Notes: generated from the letters alone by a model not told the origin. A DNA stretch of 64,000 nucleotides from Halobacillus sp. Marseille-P3879 (GCF_900240285.1 NZ_OESS01000001.1:1-64000), one strand, 5' to 3'. Positions 26,316 to 40,708 are shown, counted from the stretch's first letter. Made by a program: numbers and translations.

Positions 26316-26906
26316 TTAAGATGCAAGTGATTTTTTTGAAGCTTCCACCATTTCAACAAAATGCTCAGTTAATCTGTGGTCATCTGTTAACTCTGGATGG
26401 AATGAGCAGGCAAGGAAATTCCCCTGTTTTGCTGCCACGATACTGCCTTCGTAGGTAGCCAGCACAGAAGTTGTATCTCCTACTCCTTCAATATAGGGTG
26501 CACGGATAAAGACCGCGTTATACTGATCGGCGATGCCTTTAATATCAAGCGGAGCTTCAAAGCTTTCGCGCTGGCGGCCAAAGGCGTTCCTGCGCACCCG
26601 GATATCCATTAAACCTAAGTGGACATCATAAGACCCATCAATTTCAGAAGCTAACAAAATTAACCCGGCACATGTTCCAAAAATCGGCTTTCCCTGCTGC
26701 CCGAATTGACGAATAGGCTCAAGGAAATTGTATTTATCAATAAGACGACGGATCGTGGTGCTCTCACCACCTGGAATGATTAAACCGTCTATCTCTTCTA
26801 ATTGTTCAATTTTCTTAACAACAATACCTTTTGCTCCAGATGCTTCTACAGAACGGATGTGTTCGCGAAAAGCTCCTTGGAGCCCTAACACACCAATTGT
26901 AGTCAT
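26316..26906 (-). CDS. pdxT: Pyridoxal 5'-phosphate synthase glutaminase subunit
   Basis: PdxT releases ammonia from glutamine and feeds it to PdxS. The 196-residue class I amidotransferase has PGGEST (about 46-51), the nucleophile in GTCAGL (Cys79) and the His-Glu of SFHPEL near residue 170. AAAGGAGAC precedes the ATG. It follows pdxS by about 85 bp in the conserved dacA-pdxS-pdxT-serS order. Confidence 0.97.
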   Translation of the reverse strand: MTTIGVLGLQGAFREHIRSVEASGAKGIVVKKIEQLEEIDGLIIPGGESTTIRRLIDKYNFLEPIRQFGQQGKPIFGTCAGLILLASEIDGSYDVHLGLMDIRVRRNAFGRQRESFEAPLDIKGIADQYNAVFIRAPYIEGVGDTTSVLATYEGSIVAAKQGNFLACSFHPELTDDHRLTEHFVEMVEASKKSLAS

Positions 26907-26992
26907 GATGCATGTCTCCTTTTATATCATAAGATACCCTAAGCTTGCAGCTGCGGGAGGCAGGCTTGACCACCGCACTCCGCTTTCTTTAA

Positions 26993-27877
26993 TTATTGAC
27001 TTCTTTCCTGCATGCGCTGGTCGTCTGTCAGCGTGCTCATCTCAAGGCCTTTCATAGCTGTACCAAGACCTTTGGAGATTTCAGCGATTAGTTTATAGTC
27101 ATCGTAGTGAGTCGTAGCTTCTACGATCGCACGTGCGAATTTAGCAGGGTTGTCTGATTTGAAAATTCCTGATCCGACAAATACCCCGTCTGCTCCTAAC
27201 TGCATCATTAGAGAAGCATCAGATGGAGTAGCGATTCCGCCTGCAGCAAAGTTTACAACCGGCAGACGTCCTTCTTCACGGATTTCTAAAAGAAGGTCGA
27301 ATGGTGCGCCGTTTTCTTTGGCGTATACCATGACTTCATCTTCAGACATGTTTTGCAGCTGGCGAATTTGAGACTGAATTTCACGCATGTGGCTTACAGC
27401 TTCAACGATGTTGCCTGTACCTGGTTCCCCTTTAGTACGAAGCATGGAAGCTCCTTCGCGAATACGGCGGGTAGCTTCGCCGATGTTACGGCATCCACAT
27501 ACAAATGGAACCGTGTAGTCATCTTTTTTAATGTGGTAGATTTCATCAGCTGGAGTTAATACTTCACTCTCATCGATGTAATCCACTCCCATGGATTCCA
27601 GTACACGAGCTTCTGTAATATGGCCGATACGTGCTTTTGCCATAACTGGAATAGATACAGCGTTCATTACTTCTTCTACAATTGTAGGGTCTGCCATACG
27701 AGCTACGCCGCCAGCCGCACGAATATCGGATGGAACGCGTTCAAGTGCCATTACAGCTACTGCTCCTGCTTCTTCAGCAATCTTAGCCTGTTCCGCGTTA
27801 ACGACGTCCATAATGACGCCACCTTTTTGCATTTCTGCCATTCCGCGCTTTACGCGGTCTGTACCTGTTTGAGCCAT
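26993..27877 (-). CDS. pdxS: Pyridoxal 5'-phosphate synthase lyase subunit
   Basis: PdxS builds pyridoxal phosphate from ribose 5-phosphate, glyceraldehyde 3-phosphate and ammonia in a dodecamer capped by PdxT. The 294-residue TIM barrel shows the near-invariant [16 protein letters not shown] with the reactive lysine (about Lys81), the second lysine in [10 protein letters not shown] (about 149), and the phosphate-binding [29 protein letters not shown] precedes the ATG. Confidence 0.98.
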   Translation of the reverse strand: MAQTGTDRVKRGMAEMQKGGVIMDVVNAEQAKIAEEAGAVAVMALERVPSDIRAAGGVARMADPTIVEEVMNAVSIPVMAKARIGHITEARVLESMGVDYIDESEVLTPADEIYHIKKDDYTVPFVCGCRNIGEATRRIREGASMLRTKGEPGTGNIVEAVSHMREIQSQIRQLQNMSEDEVMVYAKENGAPFDLLLEIREEGRLPVVNFAAGGIATPSDASLMMQLGADGVFVGSGIFKSDNPAKFARAIVEATTHYDDYKLIAEISKGLGTAMKGLEMSTLTDDQRMQERSQ

Positions 27878-27998
27878 GATAATTCCTCCCTGAGAATCTA
27901 TAGTTGTCGATCATAATGATCTGAAATCATTTTTCCTAAACTCTATTGTAACGCATCCGGGCGTTAAATCCTACTAGATAAATTGGATTTTTTACAGT

Positions 27999-29336
27999 TT
28001 AGAACCAGCCCTTCACTACACTTACGGCGCTTGAGAAAATGTCACTGAAAAAGTCGCCGACCGCACCTATAGTTAGCATAAACCAGTTTGCTTTTTCTAC
28101 CCCTGAAGAAGTTACAACATCTACTTCTGTACGGAGTTTCTCACCTGTATGAAGGTCGCTGTATGTTTCTTCCCCATTGTAGACAAGCTTTGCGGTTCCT
28201 ACTTTTTCTCCTGCTTCAAATGGTGCTTCAAGCTGTCCATTCTTATCCAAGGCTTCTTCTGATAAGTTCACTTCAACTTCATACTGATCTTCTTCTCCGT
28301 TCTTCACCGGAGCAGAAATCGCTGCAGATGTTTCAAGCTCTACTGCATCTTCTTTTCCTTTTGAAACATCAAGCTCTGTTTGGCCGTCAATCTGGTGCCC
28401 AGCCTGAAACAGTTCTTTTTTTTCAAATTCACCAAACCCATATTCAAAGAGTTTTCTTGTCTCAGCAAATCGTGCTTCCTCACTGTCTGTCTTCATTACC
28501 ACTGAAATGAGGCGCTGTCCGTCGCGCTCCGCTGTTCCTGTAAAGCAGTAGCCGGCAAGATCTGTAAAGCCTGTTTTAAGCCCGTCTACCCCTTCGTAGC
28601 TGTATTGAGCAAGCTGGCCAGGCATCCCGGGAAGCATGCGGTTCCAGTTAATAATATTCTGGTCGTCAAACTGTGTTTCCGGCACCGAGGAGATCTCCAG
28701 GGCTTCAGGATAGTCATTAACAAGATGATAAGCTAAAATCGCTGCAGATCGTGCAGATAAAAGGTTCGTATCGTCTCTTTCTGTGCCTTCAGGAACATTA
28801 TCCCCAAGATCACTGTTCTCAAGGCCGGAAGAGTTGACAAATTGATAGTCTTCCATCCCCAATTCTTCGGCTTTCTCATTCATCATTTTGACAAATTCGC
28901 CTTCAGATCCTGCCACCAGTTCAGCAAGAGCGATTGAGGTGGCATTATCGGAATTAATCGCCATCGCTTCATACAGTTCACGGACTGTATAATCCTGGCC
29001 TTGTGTTAAGCCGACTCCGGAAAATGTAGAGTCAGCGGATATGCTATATGGATAATCACTAATTTGTGTTTCTGTGTCCCATTCTATTTCGCCTTCTTCT
29101 ATTGCTTCTAATACGAGGTATTCCGTCATCATTTTCGCCATACTAGCTGGAGGTAATGTTAAATCAGAATCTTTCTCGTATAAAATTTTTCCTGATTCTG
29201 CATCCACCAGTATTGCTGAATCGGCTTCAACATCTACTGTGTCTGCGTATGTAGTTTCAGGATTTCCAAAAACCGTAATGACACTCAAAATCAAGGCCAT
29301 CCCCAGGGCCATCGATGCTTGTAATCTTTGCTTCAA
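27999..29336 (-). CDS. dacA: D-alanyl-D-alanine carboxypeptidase (PBP5-type)
   Basis: DacA trims the terminal D-Ala from peptidoglycan stems. From the TTG at 29336 (GGAGGT eight bases upstream) the 445-residue protein has a signal peptide ending about ETTYA, the S-x-x-K serine in PPASMAKMM, the SDN triad (NSDNAT), and KTG in DGLKTGFTD. The last 20 residues form the amphipathic membrane anchor (FFSDIFSSAVSVVKGWF). Longer readings to 29450 run into the guaB terminator and are rejected. Confidence 0.95.
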   Translation of the reverse strand: MKQRLQASMALGMALILSVITVFGNPETTYADTVDVEADSAILVDAESGKILYEKDSDLTLPPASMAKMMTEYLVLEAIEEGEIEWDTETQISDYPYSISADSTFSGVGLTQGQDYTVRELYEAMAINSDNATSIALAELVAGSEGEFVKMMNEKAEELGMEDYQFVNSSGLENSDLGDNVPEGTERDDTNLLSARSAAILAYHLVNDYPEALEISSVPETQFDDQNIINWNRMLPGMPGQLAQYSYEGVDGLKTGFTDLAGYCFTGTAERDGQRLISVVMKTDSEEARFAETRKLFEYGFGEFEKKELFQAGHQIDGQTELDVSKGKEDAVELETSAAISAPVKNGEEDQYEVEVNLSEEALDKNGQLEAPFEAGEKVGTAKLVYNGEETYSDLHTGEKLRTEVDVVTSSGVEKANWFMLTIGAVGDFFSDIFSSAVSVVKGWF

Positions 29337-29399
29337 CTCTCTCAACCTCCACGGAATATAAATAATATGCATCTTTGTTATTCTACCATATGCCACCAT

Positions 29400-29433
29400 A
29401 AAAAAATAGACAGGGAATAGTCCCTGTCTACCT
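29400..29433 (-). terminator. guaB terminator
   Basis: TAGACAGGGA pairs with TCCCTGTCTA around a short loop, followed on the minus strand by at least six Ts, just after the guaB stop. dacA must therefore start from a promoter further downstream or from read-through. Confidence 0.9.
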
Positions 29434-29446
29434 TTTATTTTACGGG

Positions 29447-31001
<1,555 letters not shown>

Positions 31002-31074
31002 TACGACAATAAAACTGCTTTTTCAAGAAGAAAATCAGCTGTACAGCTTGAAATAACAGGAAAGGAGAACAACG

Positions 31075-31785
31075 TTGACTAACCAGGGCCTGGCTTTTCT
31101 TACTTACTTAAAATCAACAGCTCATACGAGAGAATACTTACATTATTGTTATCGTCATCATGGAGAGGAACAGGCAAAACAGCTCGCTTATGAAAATGCG
31201 GAACGGTTTAGTTACGGTCTTCAATTAGGGGAAGAATTTCTAACGGCCGCTGAGCAGACCCCTTTTAGTGTAAAGCCTTTGCTTTATTACTATAGCTTAA
31301 CCCATTTTCTAAAAAGCTGTATCGTAACAGTTGATCCTGAGTATCCCTCTACATCCAAGGTGCTCGCTCACGGCTTATCTACGCGCAAAAGAAAAAAACA
31401 GCATTACCGTTTCTTAGAAGATGAAATCCGAATCCAGCCGCATGGACTATTTCCTTATGCAGCTGCCAGCCTGTTTCACATTACGTCGTTTCCTAATAAA
31501 GTGTCTATGGATCACTTACTTCAGCCTCTAGATTTCATGAAGCCGATTTATCATTATAAACAAAAAACATCCATAAATGAGCCGTTTTTTCCAGACTTGG
31601 CCTCGTCATTTGCTGTGCTTTACAATTTAAGCATGCTTGTTCGGTATGAAGGCGAGTGGTGGGGGGAGATGATCCAGCTGCGTGACCGGGAAGATTACGT
31701 TTTTATTCATCACTTTCTTGCTTCGATCCCTGAACAAATTTATGATCTTACTTCGAATTGGTTAAAAAACCAGTCTCCTTATTAA
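31075..31785 (+). CDS. yaaC: YaaC family protein, unknown function
   Basis: The 236-residue soluble, mostly helical protein resembles YaaC of B. subtilis in length, in LLYYYSLTHFLKSCI and HGLSTRKRKKQHYRFLEDE segments, and in being divergent from guaB. No function is established. The start is TTG nine or so bases after AAAGGAG. Its 3' end contains a terminator for the opposing gene. Confidence 0.88.
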   Translation: MTNQGLAFLTYLKSTAHTREYLHYCYRHHGEEQAKQLAYENAERFSYGLQLGEEFLTAAEQTPFSVKPLLYYYSLTHFLKSCIVTVDPEYPSTSKVLAHGLSTRKRKKQHYRFLEDEIRIQPHGLFPYAAASLFHITSFPNKVSMDHLLQPLDFMKPIYHYKQKTSINEPFFPDLASSFAVLYNLSMLVRYEGEWWGEMIQLRDREDYVFIHHFLASIPEQIYDLTSNWLKNQSPY

Positions 31786-31797
31786 GAGACTGGTTCA
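31763..31797 (-). terminator. Terminator of the HD-GYP gene, within the yaaC 3' end
   Basis: AACCAGTCTC pairs with GAGACTGGTT around an 8-nt loop; a run of six Ts follows on the minus strand. On the plus strand there is no T-run. Confidence 0.75.
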
Positions 31798-31835
31798 GAG
31801 TTAGTTTCGCTGAAAAGAGACTTCCGTGACCTGTT

Positions 31836-32930
31836 TTATGTCTCGTACACTTCGTCAATATGAAGATCCGCACGCTCCTTTAAAGCGACAATTTCTTCAC
31901 TATCTTCCAGTCTTACCATCGGCCGGGCAGGATACGCGGGATCAATAAACACAATTTCCGCCATTTGATTGGTTGTTAACCTTACCTTCGTGCCTGTCGA
32001 ATAATTAGTCATTTCATTGATGAAGGCGTTAACCACCTGGTGGTCATACCTTCCAAATTGCTCCTGCCTCATTTCCTCTAATACTTTAAACGGCGATTGC
32101 TTTTTTCGATAAAAGCGTTCAGAAGTCATGGCGTGATACATATCGCTGACTGCAATGATTTGACTAAATCGATGAATCTTTCCTTTTCTCAGCCCTAGAG
32201 GGTACCCGCTGCCGTCCAATCGCTCATGATGCTGCAGAACACCAAGCTTTGCCTGTGCTCCTAAGGATGCAATATTTTCAACAAGGCGATAGGAATAGAC
32301 GGCATGCTTTTTCACTTCTTCATGTTCTATTTCTGTCAGCGGCTCTTTCTTTTGTGTGATCATTGGATCAATCCGGGCCATTCCGCTGTCACTCAACAGT
32401 CCGGCAAGCCCTGCCTGAATCCACTCTCCACGAGAGTATCCTAATGCCGATGCTATATAAGCTGAGATTAATCCCATGGCTACACTGTGATGAGCACCGT
32501 AGGTTTCCTTTGTAGAAAAGTGATGCAGCAAAAATAATTCTCGCTTAGACTCTACTGCTTTTTCAATGAGAGGGACCATAAATTCTCTTATTTCATGCAT
32601 CTTAATGGAAGCACCGCCCTGCCAGCTCTCAAACCATGCTTCATATTTTTTTACAGCTTCTAAATAGTGATCATAGAAGGGGAGGGCATTTTGTGCTTGA
32701 GACGCACTGGCTTCTTTACTCTTCTCAACTTTTTGTTCAGTTGGAACGAAAGGTTTTCCATTTGATAATTTTGGCCCTACTTCGACTGTCTCCACCTGAA
32801 ACTTATGTAATACTGAAAGATGAACCGACTGGACGATTGTGTTTTTAGGAATGATTGGTTTTTTTGTTTTACCCGTCACTTCTTGAATAATAAGGCAGCC
32901 TTGCTGCAGCTGGGATGGATGTACTTTCAA
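31836..32930 (-). CDS. Degenerate HD-GYP domain protein
   Basis: The 364-residue protein has an N-terminal region of about 130 residues and a C-terminal HD-GYP domain with HHERLDGSGYP at 234-244 and SDMYHAMTS after it. However, the metal-binding HD pair expected in LxHDIGK reads LSDSGMA: the His is Ser180 while Asp181 is kept. Cyclic-di-GMP hydrolysis is therefore doubtful, and a sensing role is possible. The start is TTG, eight bases after GAGGTG; a GTG three codons earlier overlaps that site. It lies between gyrA and yaaC. Confidence 0.85.
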   Translation of the reverse strand: MKVHPSQLQQGCLIIQEVTGKTKKPIIPKNTIVQSVHLSVLHKFQVETVEVGPKLSNGKPFVPTEQKVEKSKEASASQAQNALPFYDHYLEAVKKYEAWFESWQGGASIKMHEIREFMVPLIEKAVESKRELFLLHHFSTKETYGAHHSVAMGLISAYIASALGYSRGEWIQAGLAGLLSDSGMARIDPMITQKKEPLTEIEHEEVKKHAVYSYRLVENIASLGAQAKLGVLQHHERLDGSGYPLGLRKGKIHRFSQIIAVSDMYHAMTSERFYRKKQSPFKVLEEMRQEQFGRYDHQVVNAFINEMTNYSTGTKVRLTTNQMAEIVFIDPAYPARPMVRLEDSEEIVALKERADLHIDEVYET

Positions 32931-32955
32931 AATACTCACACCTCGTTTATATGTA

Positions 32956-33003
32956 TAAAAAAAGCCGCCCTGCCTTTGAAGTAAGGTGCAGGCGGCATTT
33001 TTT
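32956..33003 (-). terminator. gyrA terminator
   Basis: GCCGCC(T/C)TGC... arms (GCCGCCTGCACCTT with AAGGCAGGGCGGC) form a long stem with a 7-9 nt loop, followed by seven Ts on the minus strand. Confidence 0.88.
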
Positions 33004-33011
33004 AAAATGAT

Positions 33012-35555
33012 TTATTGTTCAGTTGGATCGTCTGACTCTTCGATTTTCTCTTCATCCTCTGTTACATCAGCGGAGGATTCAGATGATTCGATCGCTTCTT
33101 CAAGCATTTCTTCTTCTTCTTTCTCTGATTCTATGCGAGCTACAGTCGCTACTTCTTCTTCTTCCTGAAGGCGGATCAGGCGGACACCCTGCGTATTTCT
33201 TCCGGTTTCAGAAATACTTTCAACCGGCATACGGATAAGTACGCCCTGAGCTGTAATAATCATAACATCTTCCTGACCGGTTACAGCTTTCGTGGCGACA
33301 ACATGTCCGTTTTTCTCGGTAAGATTACACGTAATGATCCCTTTACCGCCCCGGTTTGTAATCCGGTAATCTTCCGCGGAGGTACGTTTACCGAAACCTT
33401 TGTTGGTTACAGTCAGTACCTGGAGATCATTACTTATAATTTCCATGGATACCACTTTATCATCCTCGCGCAGCGAGATCCCTTTGACCCCGGCTGCTGT
33501 ACGGCCCATCGTACGAATCTGATCCTCGTTAAACCGGATCACGTATCCGTTCTTCGTACCGATCATAATATCCTGAGCTCCGTCCGTAAGTTTCACAGAG
33601 ATCAGTTCATCATCCTCACGAAGACCAAGAGCGATTAGACCGCCTTTGCGGATATTCGCGAATTGAGAAATGCTCGTACGTTTGGTAATTCCACTTCTCG
33701 TCGTAAAGATAAAGTACCAATCATCTACGAAATCTTCAACGGCAATCACAGCATTAATCCATTCATCCCGTTCAATGTTCAGCATATTGATGATTGGAAT
33801 CCCTTTCGCTGTACGGCTGAATTCAGGGACCTCATACCCTTTCGCTCTGTACACCTTCCCTTTATTCGAGAAGAACAGCAGCGTATTATGAGTAGAAGTG
33901 GATAAGAGATGTTCAACAAAGTCTTCTTCATGCGTGCCCATCCCTTGAACGCCACGCCCGCCTCTACGCTGAGAACGGTATGTGCTAGCCGGAAGTCGTT
34001 TAACGTAACCCTGGTGAGTTAATGTTACGATGACTGTTTCTTCCGGGATTAGATCTTCATCCTCGATGAAGTCGGTTCCGCCCAGCACAATTTCAGTGCG
34101 GCGCTCATCGTTAAAGCGTTCTTTAATTTCAAGCAGCTCTTCACGAATGATTTCAAGCACCTTCTCTTCATCCGCCAGGATCGCTTTCAGTTCAGCAATC
34201 AATGCTACAAGATCCTGGTATTCTTCTTCGATTTTTTCCCGTTCAAGACCGGTTAATCGCTGCAGACGCATATCCAAAATCGCCTGAGCTTGCTTTTCAG
34301 ATAAGCCGAAACGCTCGATTAATCCATTTCTGGCAATCTCAGTCGTTTGAGAACCGCGGATTAATTGAATCACTTCATCGAGATGGTCAAGAGCCACGCG
34401 CAAGCCTTCTAATATATGAGCCCGTGCTTCTGCTTTTCTTAATTCGTAAGCGGTCCGGCGCTTAATAACAACCTTCTGGTGCTCTAAATAATGCTCCAAG
34501 CACTGTTTTAAATTTAAAACCTTAGGCTGTCCGTCAACGAGCGCCAGCATGTTAATTCCAAATGAGGTTTGAAGGGCCGTCATTTTGTATAAATTATTAA
34601 GAAGAACATTTGGATTGGCATCTTTACGCAGTTCAACGACAACGCGCAGTCCGTTGCGGTCGGACTCATCCCGCAAATCCGTAATGCCGTCAATCTTCTT
34701 ATCTCTCGCCAATTCGGCAATTTTTTCAACAAGACGGGCTTTGTTCACCTGATAAGGAAGTTCCGTGACAATCAGGCGGGACTTGCCGTTCGCCTGTTCT
34801 TCAATATCCACCTTAGCCCGGATCGTGATCGATCCTTTCCCAGTTTCATAGGCTTTACGGATACCGCTCAGGCCGAGAATTTGACCGTGTGTAGGGAAAT
34901 CAGGACCATAAATATAATCTTCCATTAATTCCTGAATCGTAATCTCAGGGTCTTTACTTAGTGCCAGCACGCCATCAATTACTTCTCCTAATTGATGAGG
35001 CGGAATGTTGGTCGCCATTCCTACAGCAATACCGGCTCCTCCATTTACGAGTAAGTTTGGAAATCTTGCCGGGAGTACAAGGGGTTCTTTTTCTGTACCG
35101 TCATAGTTATCGTCATAATCAATCGTGTCTTTATTAATATCACGAAGGATTTCCATCGAAATCTTTGACATACGGGCTTCCGTGTAACGCATCGCAGCCG
35201 CTGCATCTCCATCCACAGAACCAAAGTTTCCGTGACCGTCAACAAGCATGTTGCGATAAGCGAAATCCTGAGCCATACGCACCATCGTGTCATATACTGC
35301 AGAATCCCCGTGGGGGTGGTACTTACCGATAACTTCCCCTACAATACGAGCTGATTTCTTATATGCTTTATCTGCATGCATGCCTAAGTCGTGCATGGCA
35401 TACAATATTCTTCGGTGTACTGGCTTTAAACCATCGCGAACGTCAGGAAGGGCACGAGCGACAATAACACTCATCGCGTAGTCAAGAAATGAAGTTCTCA
35501 TTTCATTACTTATATTTACTTCCTCCACGCGTGGGCGTTCTGGTTGATCGACCAT
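33012..35555 (-). CDS. gyrA: DNA gyrase subunit A
   Basis: GyrA breaks and rejoins DNA in the gyrase tetramer. The 847-residue protein has the breakage-reunion domain with the catalytic tyrosine in [10 protein letters not shown] (about Tyr123), the quinolone-determining region with Ser85 and Asp89 in GDSAVYD (wild type), a coiled-coil gate, and a C-terminal beta-pinwheel with the GyrA box [10 protein letters not shown]. The last 35 residues are strongly acidic. It follows gyrB by 61 bp. Confidence 0.98.
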   Translation of the reverse strand: MVDQPERPRVEEVNISNEMRTSFLDYAMSVIVARALPDVRDGLKPVHRRILYAMHDLGMHADKAYKKSARIVGEVIGKYHPHGDSAVYDTMVRMAQDFAYRNMLVDGHGNFGSVDGDAAAAMRYTEARMSKISMEILRDINKDTIDYDDNYDGTEKEPLVLPARFPNLLVNGGAGIAVGMATNIPPHQLGEVIDGVLALSKDPEITIQELMEDYIYGPDFPTHGQILGLSGIRKAYETGKGSITIRAKVDIEEQANGKSRLIVTELPYQVNKARLVEKIAELARDKKIDGITDLRDESDRNGLRVVVELRKDANPNVLLNNLYKMTALQTSFGINMLALVDGQPKVLNLKQCLEHYLEHQKVVIKRRTAYELRKAEARAHILEGLRVALDHLDEVIQLIRGSQTTEIARNGLIERFGLSEKQAQAILDMRLQRLTGLEREKIEEEYQDLVALIAELKAILADEEKVLEIIREELLEIKERFNDERRTEIVLGGTDFIEDEDLIPEETVIVTLTHQGYVKRLPASTYRSQRRGGRGVQGMGTHEEDFVEHLLSTSTHNTLLFFSNKGKVYRAKGYEVPEFSRTAKGIPIINMLNIERDEWINAVIAVEDFVDDWYFIFTTRSGITKRTSISQFANIRKGGLIALGLREDDELISVKLTDGAQDIMIGTKNGYVIRFNEDQIRTMGRTAAGVKGISLREDDKVVSMEIISNDLQVLTVTNKGFGKRTSAEDYRITNRGGKGIITCNLTEKNGHVVATKAVTGQEDVMIITAQGVLIRMPVESISETGRNTQGVRLIRLQEEEEVATVARIESEKEEEEMLEEAIESSESSADVTEDEEKIEESDDPTEQ

Positions 35556-35616
35556 TTCATTACCTCCTAGTTACCTGTAGGGTGTTCCTGCTTGCTCAAC
35601 TAAAGGAGCAGCTTCA

Positions 35617-37862
<2,246 letters not shown>

Positions 37863-37871
37863 CTTGTCACC

Positions 37872-38990
37872 TCATTTCTGAACTTCGATTGTACCGGATG
37901 AGACATGAAAGATTTCTGCTTCTTTCAGCGCTTCATGTTCAATCCCATCGATGCTCGTCGTCGATACAAACGTTTGTACTTTTCCTTGAATGGTATGGAG
38001 CAGGTGCGACTGTCGATAATCATCAAGTTCACTAAGCACATCATCTAACAAAAGAACGGGATACTCTCCAACTTCACTATGAATCAACTCTATTTCTGCA
38101 AGTTTCAAAGAGAGAGCGGTGGTCCGCTGCTGGCCTTGTGAACCATACGTCTGAACATCCTTGCCGTTAACGTAAAAAACCAGGTCGTCCCTGTGGGGTC
38201 CTGCCAGCGTAGTTCCGCGTTCAACTTCTTTTGCTTCTATATCATGAAACTTTTTTTCAAAGTTTATCTTTAGTGTTTCCAAATCCATATCCTCTGATAC
38301 TTGAATACTAGCATCATAAGCAATTTCTAAAGATTCCACCTGCCTGCTGATCCCCTCATGGATCGGGACCGCCCAGGTTCGCAGGAGCTGAAGGAATTTA
38401 AACCTGCGTTCAACAATTGTAACGGCATGCTCAATCAGCTGATCTGTCAATATTTGAAGCATTGTCCGATCAGCCGATGGTTTGCGCTGCAGTTCCTTAA
38501 GCAGATGATTCCGCTGCTTTAGAACCTTTTGAAACTGTCCTAGATGGTAGATGTACCGGGGCTGAATCTGACCGATTTCCATGTCAATAAACCGACGACG
38601 CACCTGAGGGTTCCCCTTTACCAGGTTTAAATCCTCAGGTGCAAACATTACGACATTTAACGCACCGATATAATCACTCAGTCTCTTTTGCTCAATATGG
38701 TTAAGCTTTGCTTTCTTTCCTTTTTTCGAGAAAATGATCTCAAGAGGAAAACGCCGATTACGCTTAAACACGCTACCTTTTATTTTACCATACTCTGCGT
38801 CCCATTGTATGAGTTCTTTATCACGCGGCGTTCTATGGGACTTTGTAAAAGCTAATGCATAGATCGCTTCCATCAAGTTCGTTTTCCCTTGAGCATTTTC
38901 TCCAACAATTATATTTATCTTATCGTCAAATTTCAGTGAGAGCTGGTCATAATTTCGATAAGACCGCATCGATAATTCATTGATATACAT
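37872..38990 (-). CDS. recF: DNA replication/repair protein RecF
   Basis: RecF is an SMC-like ATPase that helps load RecA at gaps with RecO and RecR. The 372-residue protein has Walker [10 protein letters not shown] (about 30-38), the signature [19 protein letters not shown] and Walker [13 protein letters not shown]. It follows rlbA by 17 bp. Confidence 0.97.
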   Translation of the reverse strand: MYINELSMRSYRNYDQLSLKFDDKINIIVGENAQGKTNLMEAIYALAFTKSHRTPRDKELIQWDAEYGKIKGSVFKRNRRFPLEIIFSKKGKKAKLNHIEQKRLSDYIGALNVVMFAPEDLNLVKGNPQVRRRFIDMEIGQIQPRYIYHLGQFQKVLKQRNHLLKELQRKPSADRTMLQILTDQLIEHAVTIVERRFKFLQLLRTWAVPIHEGISRQVESLEIAYDASIQVSEDMDLETLKINFEKKFHDIEAKEVERGTTLAGPHRDDLVFYVNGKDVQTYGSQGQQRTTALSLKLAEIELIHSEVGEYPVLLLDDVLSELDDYRQSHLLHTIQGKVQTFVSTTSIDGIEHEALKEAEIFHVSSGTIEVQK

Positions 38991-39007
38991 AAAAAGGCCA
39001 CTTCCGG

Positions 39008-39229
39008 CTACTCTTCCCGGACAACCTCATAATTTCCAAACTCTGGAATACTCACTACATCTCCCAGGTACAGCTTGCGTCCACGGCGCTGCTCTCGTTC
39101 ACCATTTACGTAGACGTCAAACTCGGCTAGAAATACTTTGACCATCCCACCTGATTCCACTACATTGCTCAATTTCAGAAATTGACCAAGCTGGATATAT
39201 TCTGTAGATATTTCTATACGTTCGTTCAT
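39008..39229 (-). CDS. rlbA: S4 domain protein RlbA (YaaA)
   Basis: The 73-residue protein consists of one S4-like RNA-binding domain. It keeps the [12 protein letters not shown] start and the [16 protein letters not shown] segment of YaaA, recently linked to ribosome maturation in B. subtilis. It lies between dnaN and recF as in nearly all Firmicutes. Confidence 0.95.
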   Translation of the reverse strand: MNERIEISTEYIQLGQFLKLSNVVESGGMVKVFLAEFDVYVNGEREQRRGRKLYLGDVVSIPEFGNYEVVREE

Positions 39230-39344
39230 ATATTCACCCTATTTTTCATGGTTTGTCTTACTCTCTATTTTACTAAAGATAGGGCGGAAAAAAAAGAAAA
39301 CCAAAAAATAAAACAAAAAATAGCTAAATTGCCCGCAATTTCAT

Positions 39345-39389
39345 AAAAAAAAAAAAAAAACCGCCATGATTTTTAGATCACAGCGGTGT
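39345..39389 (-). terminator. dnaA-dnaN operon terminator with A16 tract
   Basis: ACCGC(T/C)...GCGGT arms (ACCGCTGTGAT with ATCATGGCGGT) form the stem; on the minus strand it is followed by sixteen consecutive Ts (39345-39360). Such a long homopolymer is prone to slippage and to sequencing error. Confidence 0.88.
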
Positions 39390-39399
39390 GAATTACTTT

Positions 39400-40542
39400 T
39401 TAATACGTACGAACAGGAAGAATGAGCTGCAGTATTTGGTCGTCATCCACAGGACGGATTAAGAAAGGACGCATTGCCCCGGTGAATTCAACTTTTACCT
39501 GATCATAATTGACAGCTTTTAAGGCATCCATCATATATTTGGCGCTAAATGAAATCTTTAACTCTTCTCCATCAATTTCATCAGCGACCACTTCTTCAAC
39601 GACATTCCCTACCTCCGGCGAATTTCCGTTGATTTCAATTTGGTTGCCTTCTTTTGTTATTAATCTTACAACATTATTGCGGTTCTCTTTCGCTAATAAA
39701 GAAGCACGATCGATAGACTGAAGTAACTCTTTCGTATCAATTTTTACAACCGTTTTGCTTTGATCAGGAATCAGACGTGAAGTTTCTGGATAATTCCCGT
39801 CCAGTAAACGTGAGAGAAAATATAGGTGTTTCGTTCTAAACAGTACCTGGTTCTCTGTAACACTGATTTCAATAGGTTCATCGGAATCCGCCAGTATCTT
39901 GTTTAATTCATTCAAGCTTTTTCCTGGAATTACGACTGCTGGAATATTGCTTTCTCCATCTTTATTTTCAAGAGGAATTCTACGGGCAGCTAACCGGTGG
40001 CTGTCTGTGGCCGTAAAGTGAAGTTCTTCATTTTCTAACTTCACGTGAACTCCGGTAAGAATTGGTCTTGTCTCTGAAGAAGAAACAGCAAATACGGTTT
40101 GACGAATTAAGCTTTTTAATAGATCAATAGGAAGTTCAAAGCTGTCCTCAGTATGTAATTGAGGAAGCTGCGGATATTCTTCTGCATCCTGGCCATTTAA
40201 ATGAAATTCTGCTTTACCGGAACGAATTGTTACATTTCGTTTGTCATCACTTTCAATATCCACATTTTTCTGAGGAAGTTTACGTACGATATCAGGGAAA
40301 TACTTAGCCTGCAGTACGACACTTCCAGGTTCAATGTTTTCTACATAAACAATCCCATTCTCTTCAGCAGGGATAAACGATTCGATCGATATATCAGAAT
40401 CACTTCCTGTCAGTTTTACCCCATTTGCTGTAGCTTCTAATTTAATTCCTGTCAGTATTGGAATAGTAGTTCGTGAAGATATGGCCTTCATTACATTTTG
40501 AACGCTTTCCATCAATTGTTCTCTCTGTATTGAAAATTTCAT
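39400..40542 (-). CDS. dnaN: DNA polymerase III subunit beta (sliding clamp)
   Basis: The 380-residue ring-forming clamp tethers the replicative polymerase. It starts MKFSIQREQLMESVQNVMKA with AGGAGGAG ten bases upstream, and ends LILPVRTY, both characteristic. Three DNA clamp domains span the length. Readings further upstream run into the AT-rich origin element and are rejected. Confidence 0.98.
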   Translation of the reverse strand: MKFSIQREQLMESVQNVMKAISSRTTIPILTGIKLEATANGVKLTGSDSDISIESFIPAEENGIVYVENIEPGSVVLQAKYFPDIVRKLPQKNVDIESDDKRNVTIRSGKAEFHLNGQDAEEYPQLPQLHTEDSFELPIDLLKSLIRQTVFAVSSSETRPILTGVHVKLENEELHFTATDSHRLAARRIPLENKDGESNIPAVVIPGKSLNELNKILADSDEPIEISVTENQVLFRTKHLYFLSRLLDGNYPETSRLIPDQSKTVVKIDTKELLQSIDRASLLAKENRNNVVRLITKEGNQIEINGNSPEVGNVVEEVVADEIDGEELKISFSAKYMMDALKAVNYDQVKVEFTGAMRPFLIRPVDDDQILQLILPVRTY

Positions 40543-40559
40543 GGGAGAAACTCCTCCTG

Positions 40560-40604
40560 TATATATATTAATTATTATTAAAAAAATAGTAATAGAAGTA
40601 ATAG
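40560..40604 (-). other. DNA unwinding element and DnaA-trio of oriC
   Basis: On the minus strand, directly beyond the DnaA boxes, six contiguous trinucleotides CTA-TTA-CTT-CTA-TTA-CTA lie at 40587-40604. They are followed by an almost pure A/T stretch (40560-40586). This is the arrangement known from B. subtilis incC, where DnaA polymerises along the trios to melt the DUE. Confidence 0.85.
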
Positions 40605-40608
40605 GCAC

Positions 40609-40700
40609 TGTGGATTTGTGGATAACCTATTTTTATTAAAGTCAACTCGATCTATCCACATGTGGACAAGTTGTTGATCAACGTGACCCACTTATTCACA
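40609..40700. other. oriC downstream DnaA-box cluster (incC-like)
   Basis: The dnaA-dnaN gap holds TGTGGATTT (40609-40617), the perfect TGTGGATAA (40617-40625), CTATCCACA (40652-40660) abutting TGTGGACAA, and TTATTCACA (40692-40700). The box adjacent to the trio is consensus. Together with the upstream cluster it makes a bipartite origin. Confidence 0.88.
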
Positions 40701-40708
40701 CTATTCAG

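Noticed and set aside
28615-28640. Second Noc site in dacA (CATCCCGGGAAG)
   Set aside because: Three mismatches in the 12-bp core; CCCGGG alone is not informative.
40020-40060. Second parS site (CACGTGAA inside dnaN)
   Set aside because: Only the central 8-10 bases match; at least six of 16 positions differ from the consensus.
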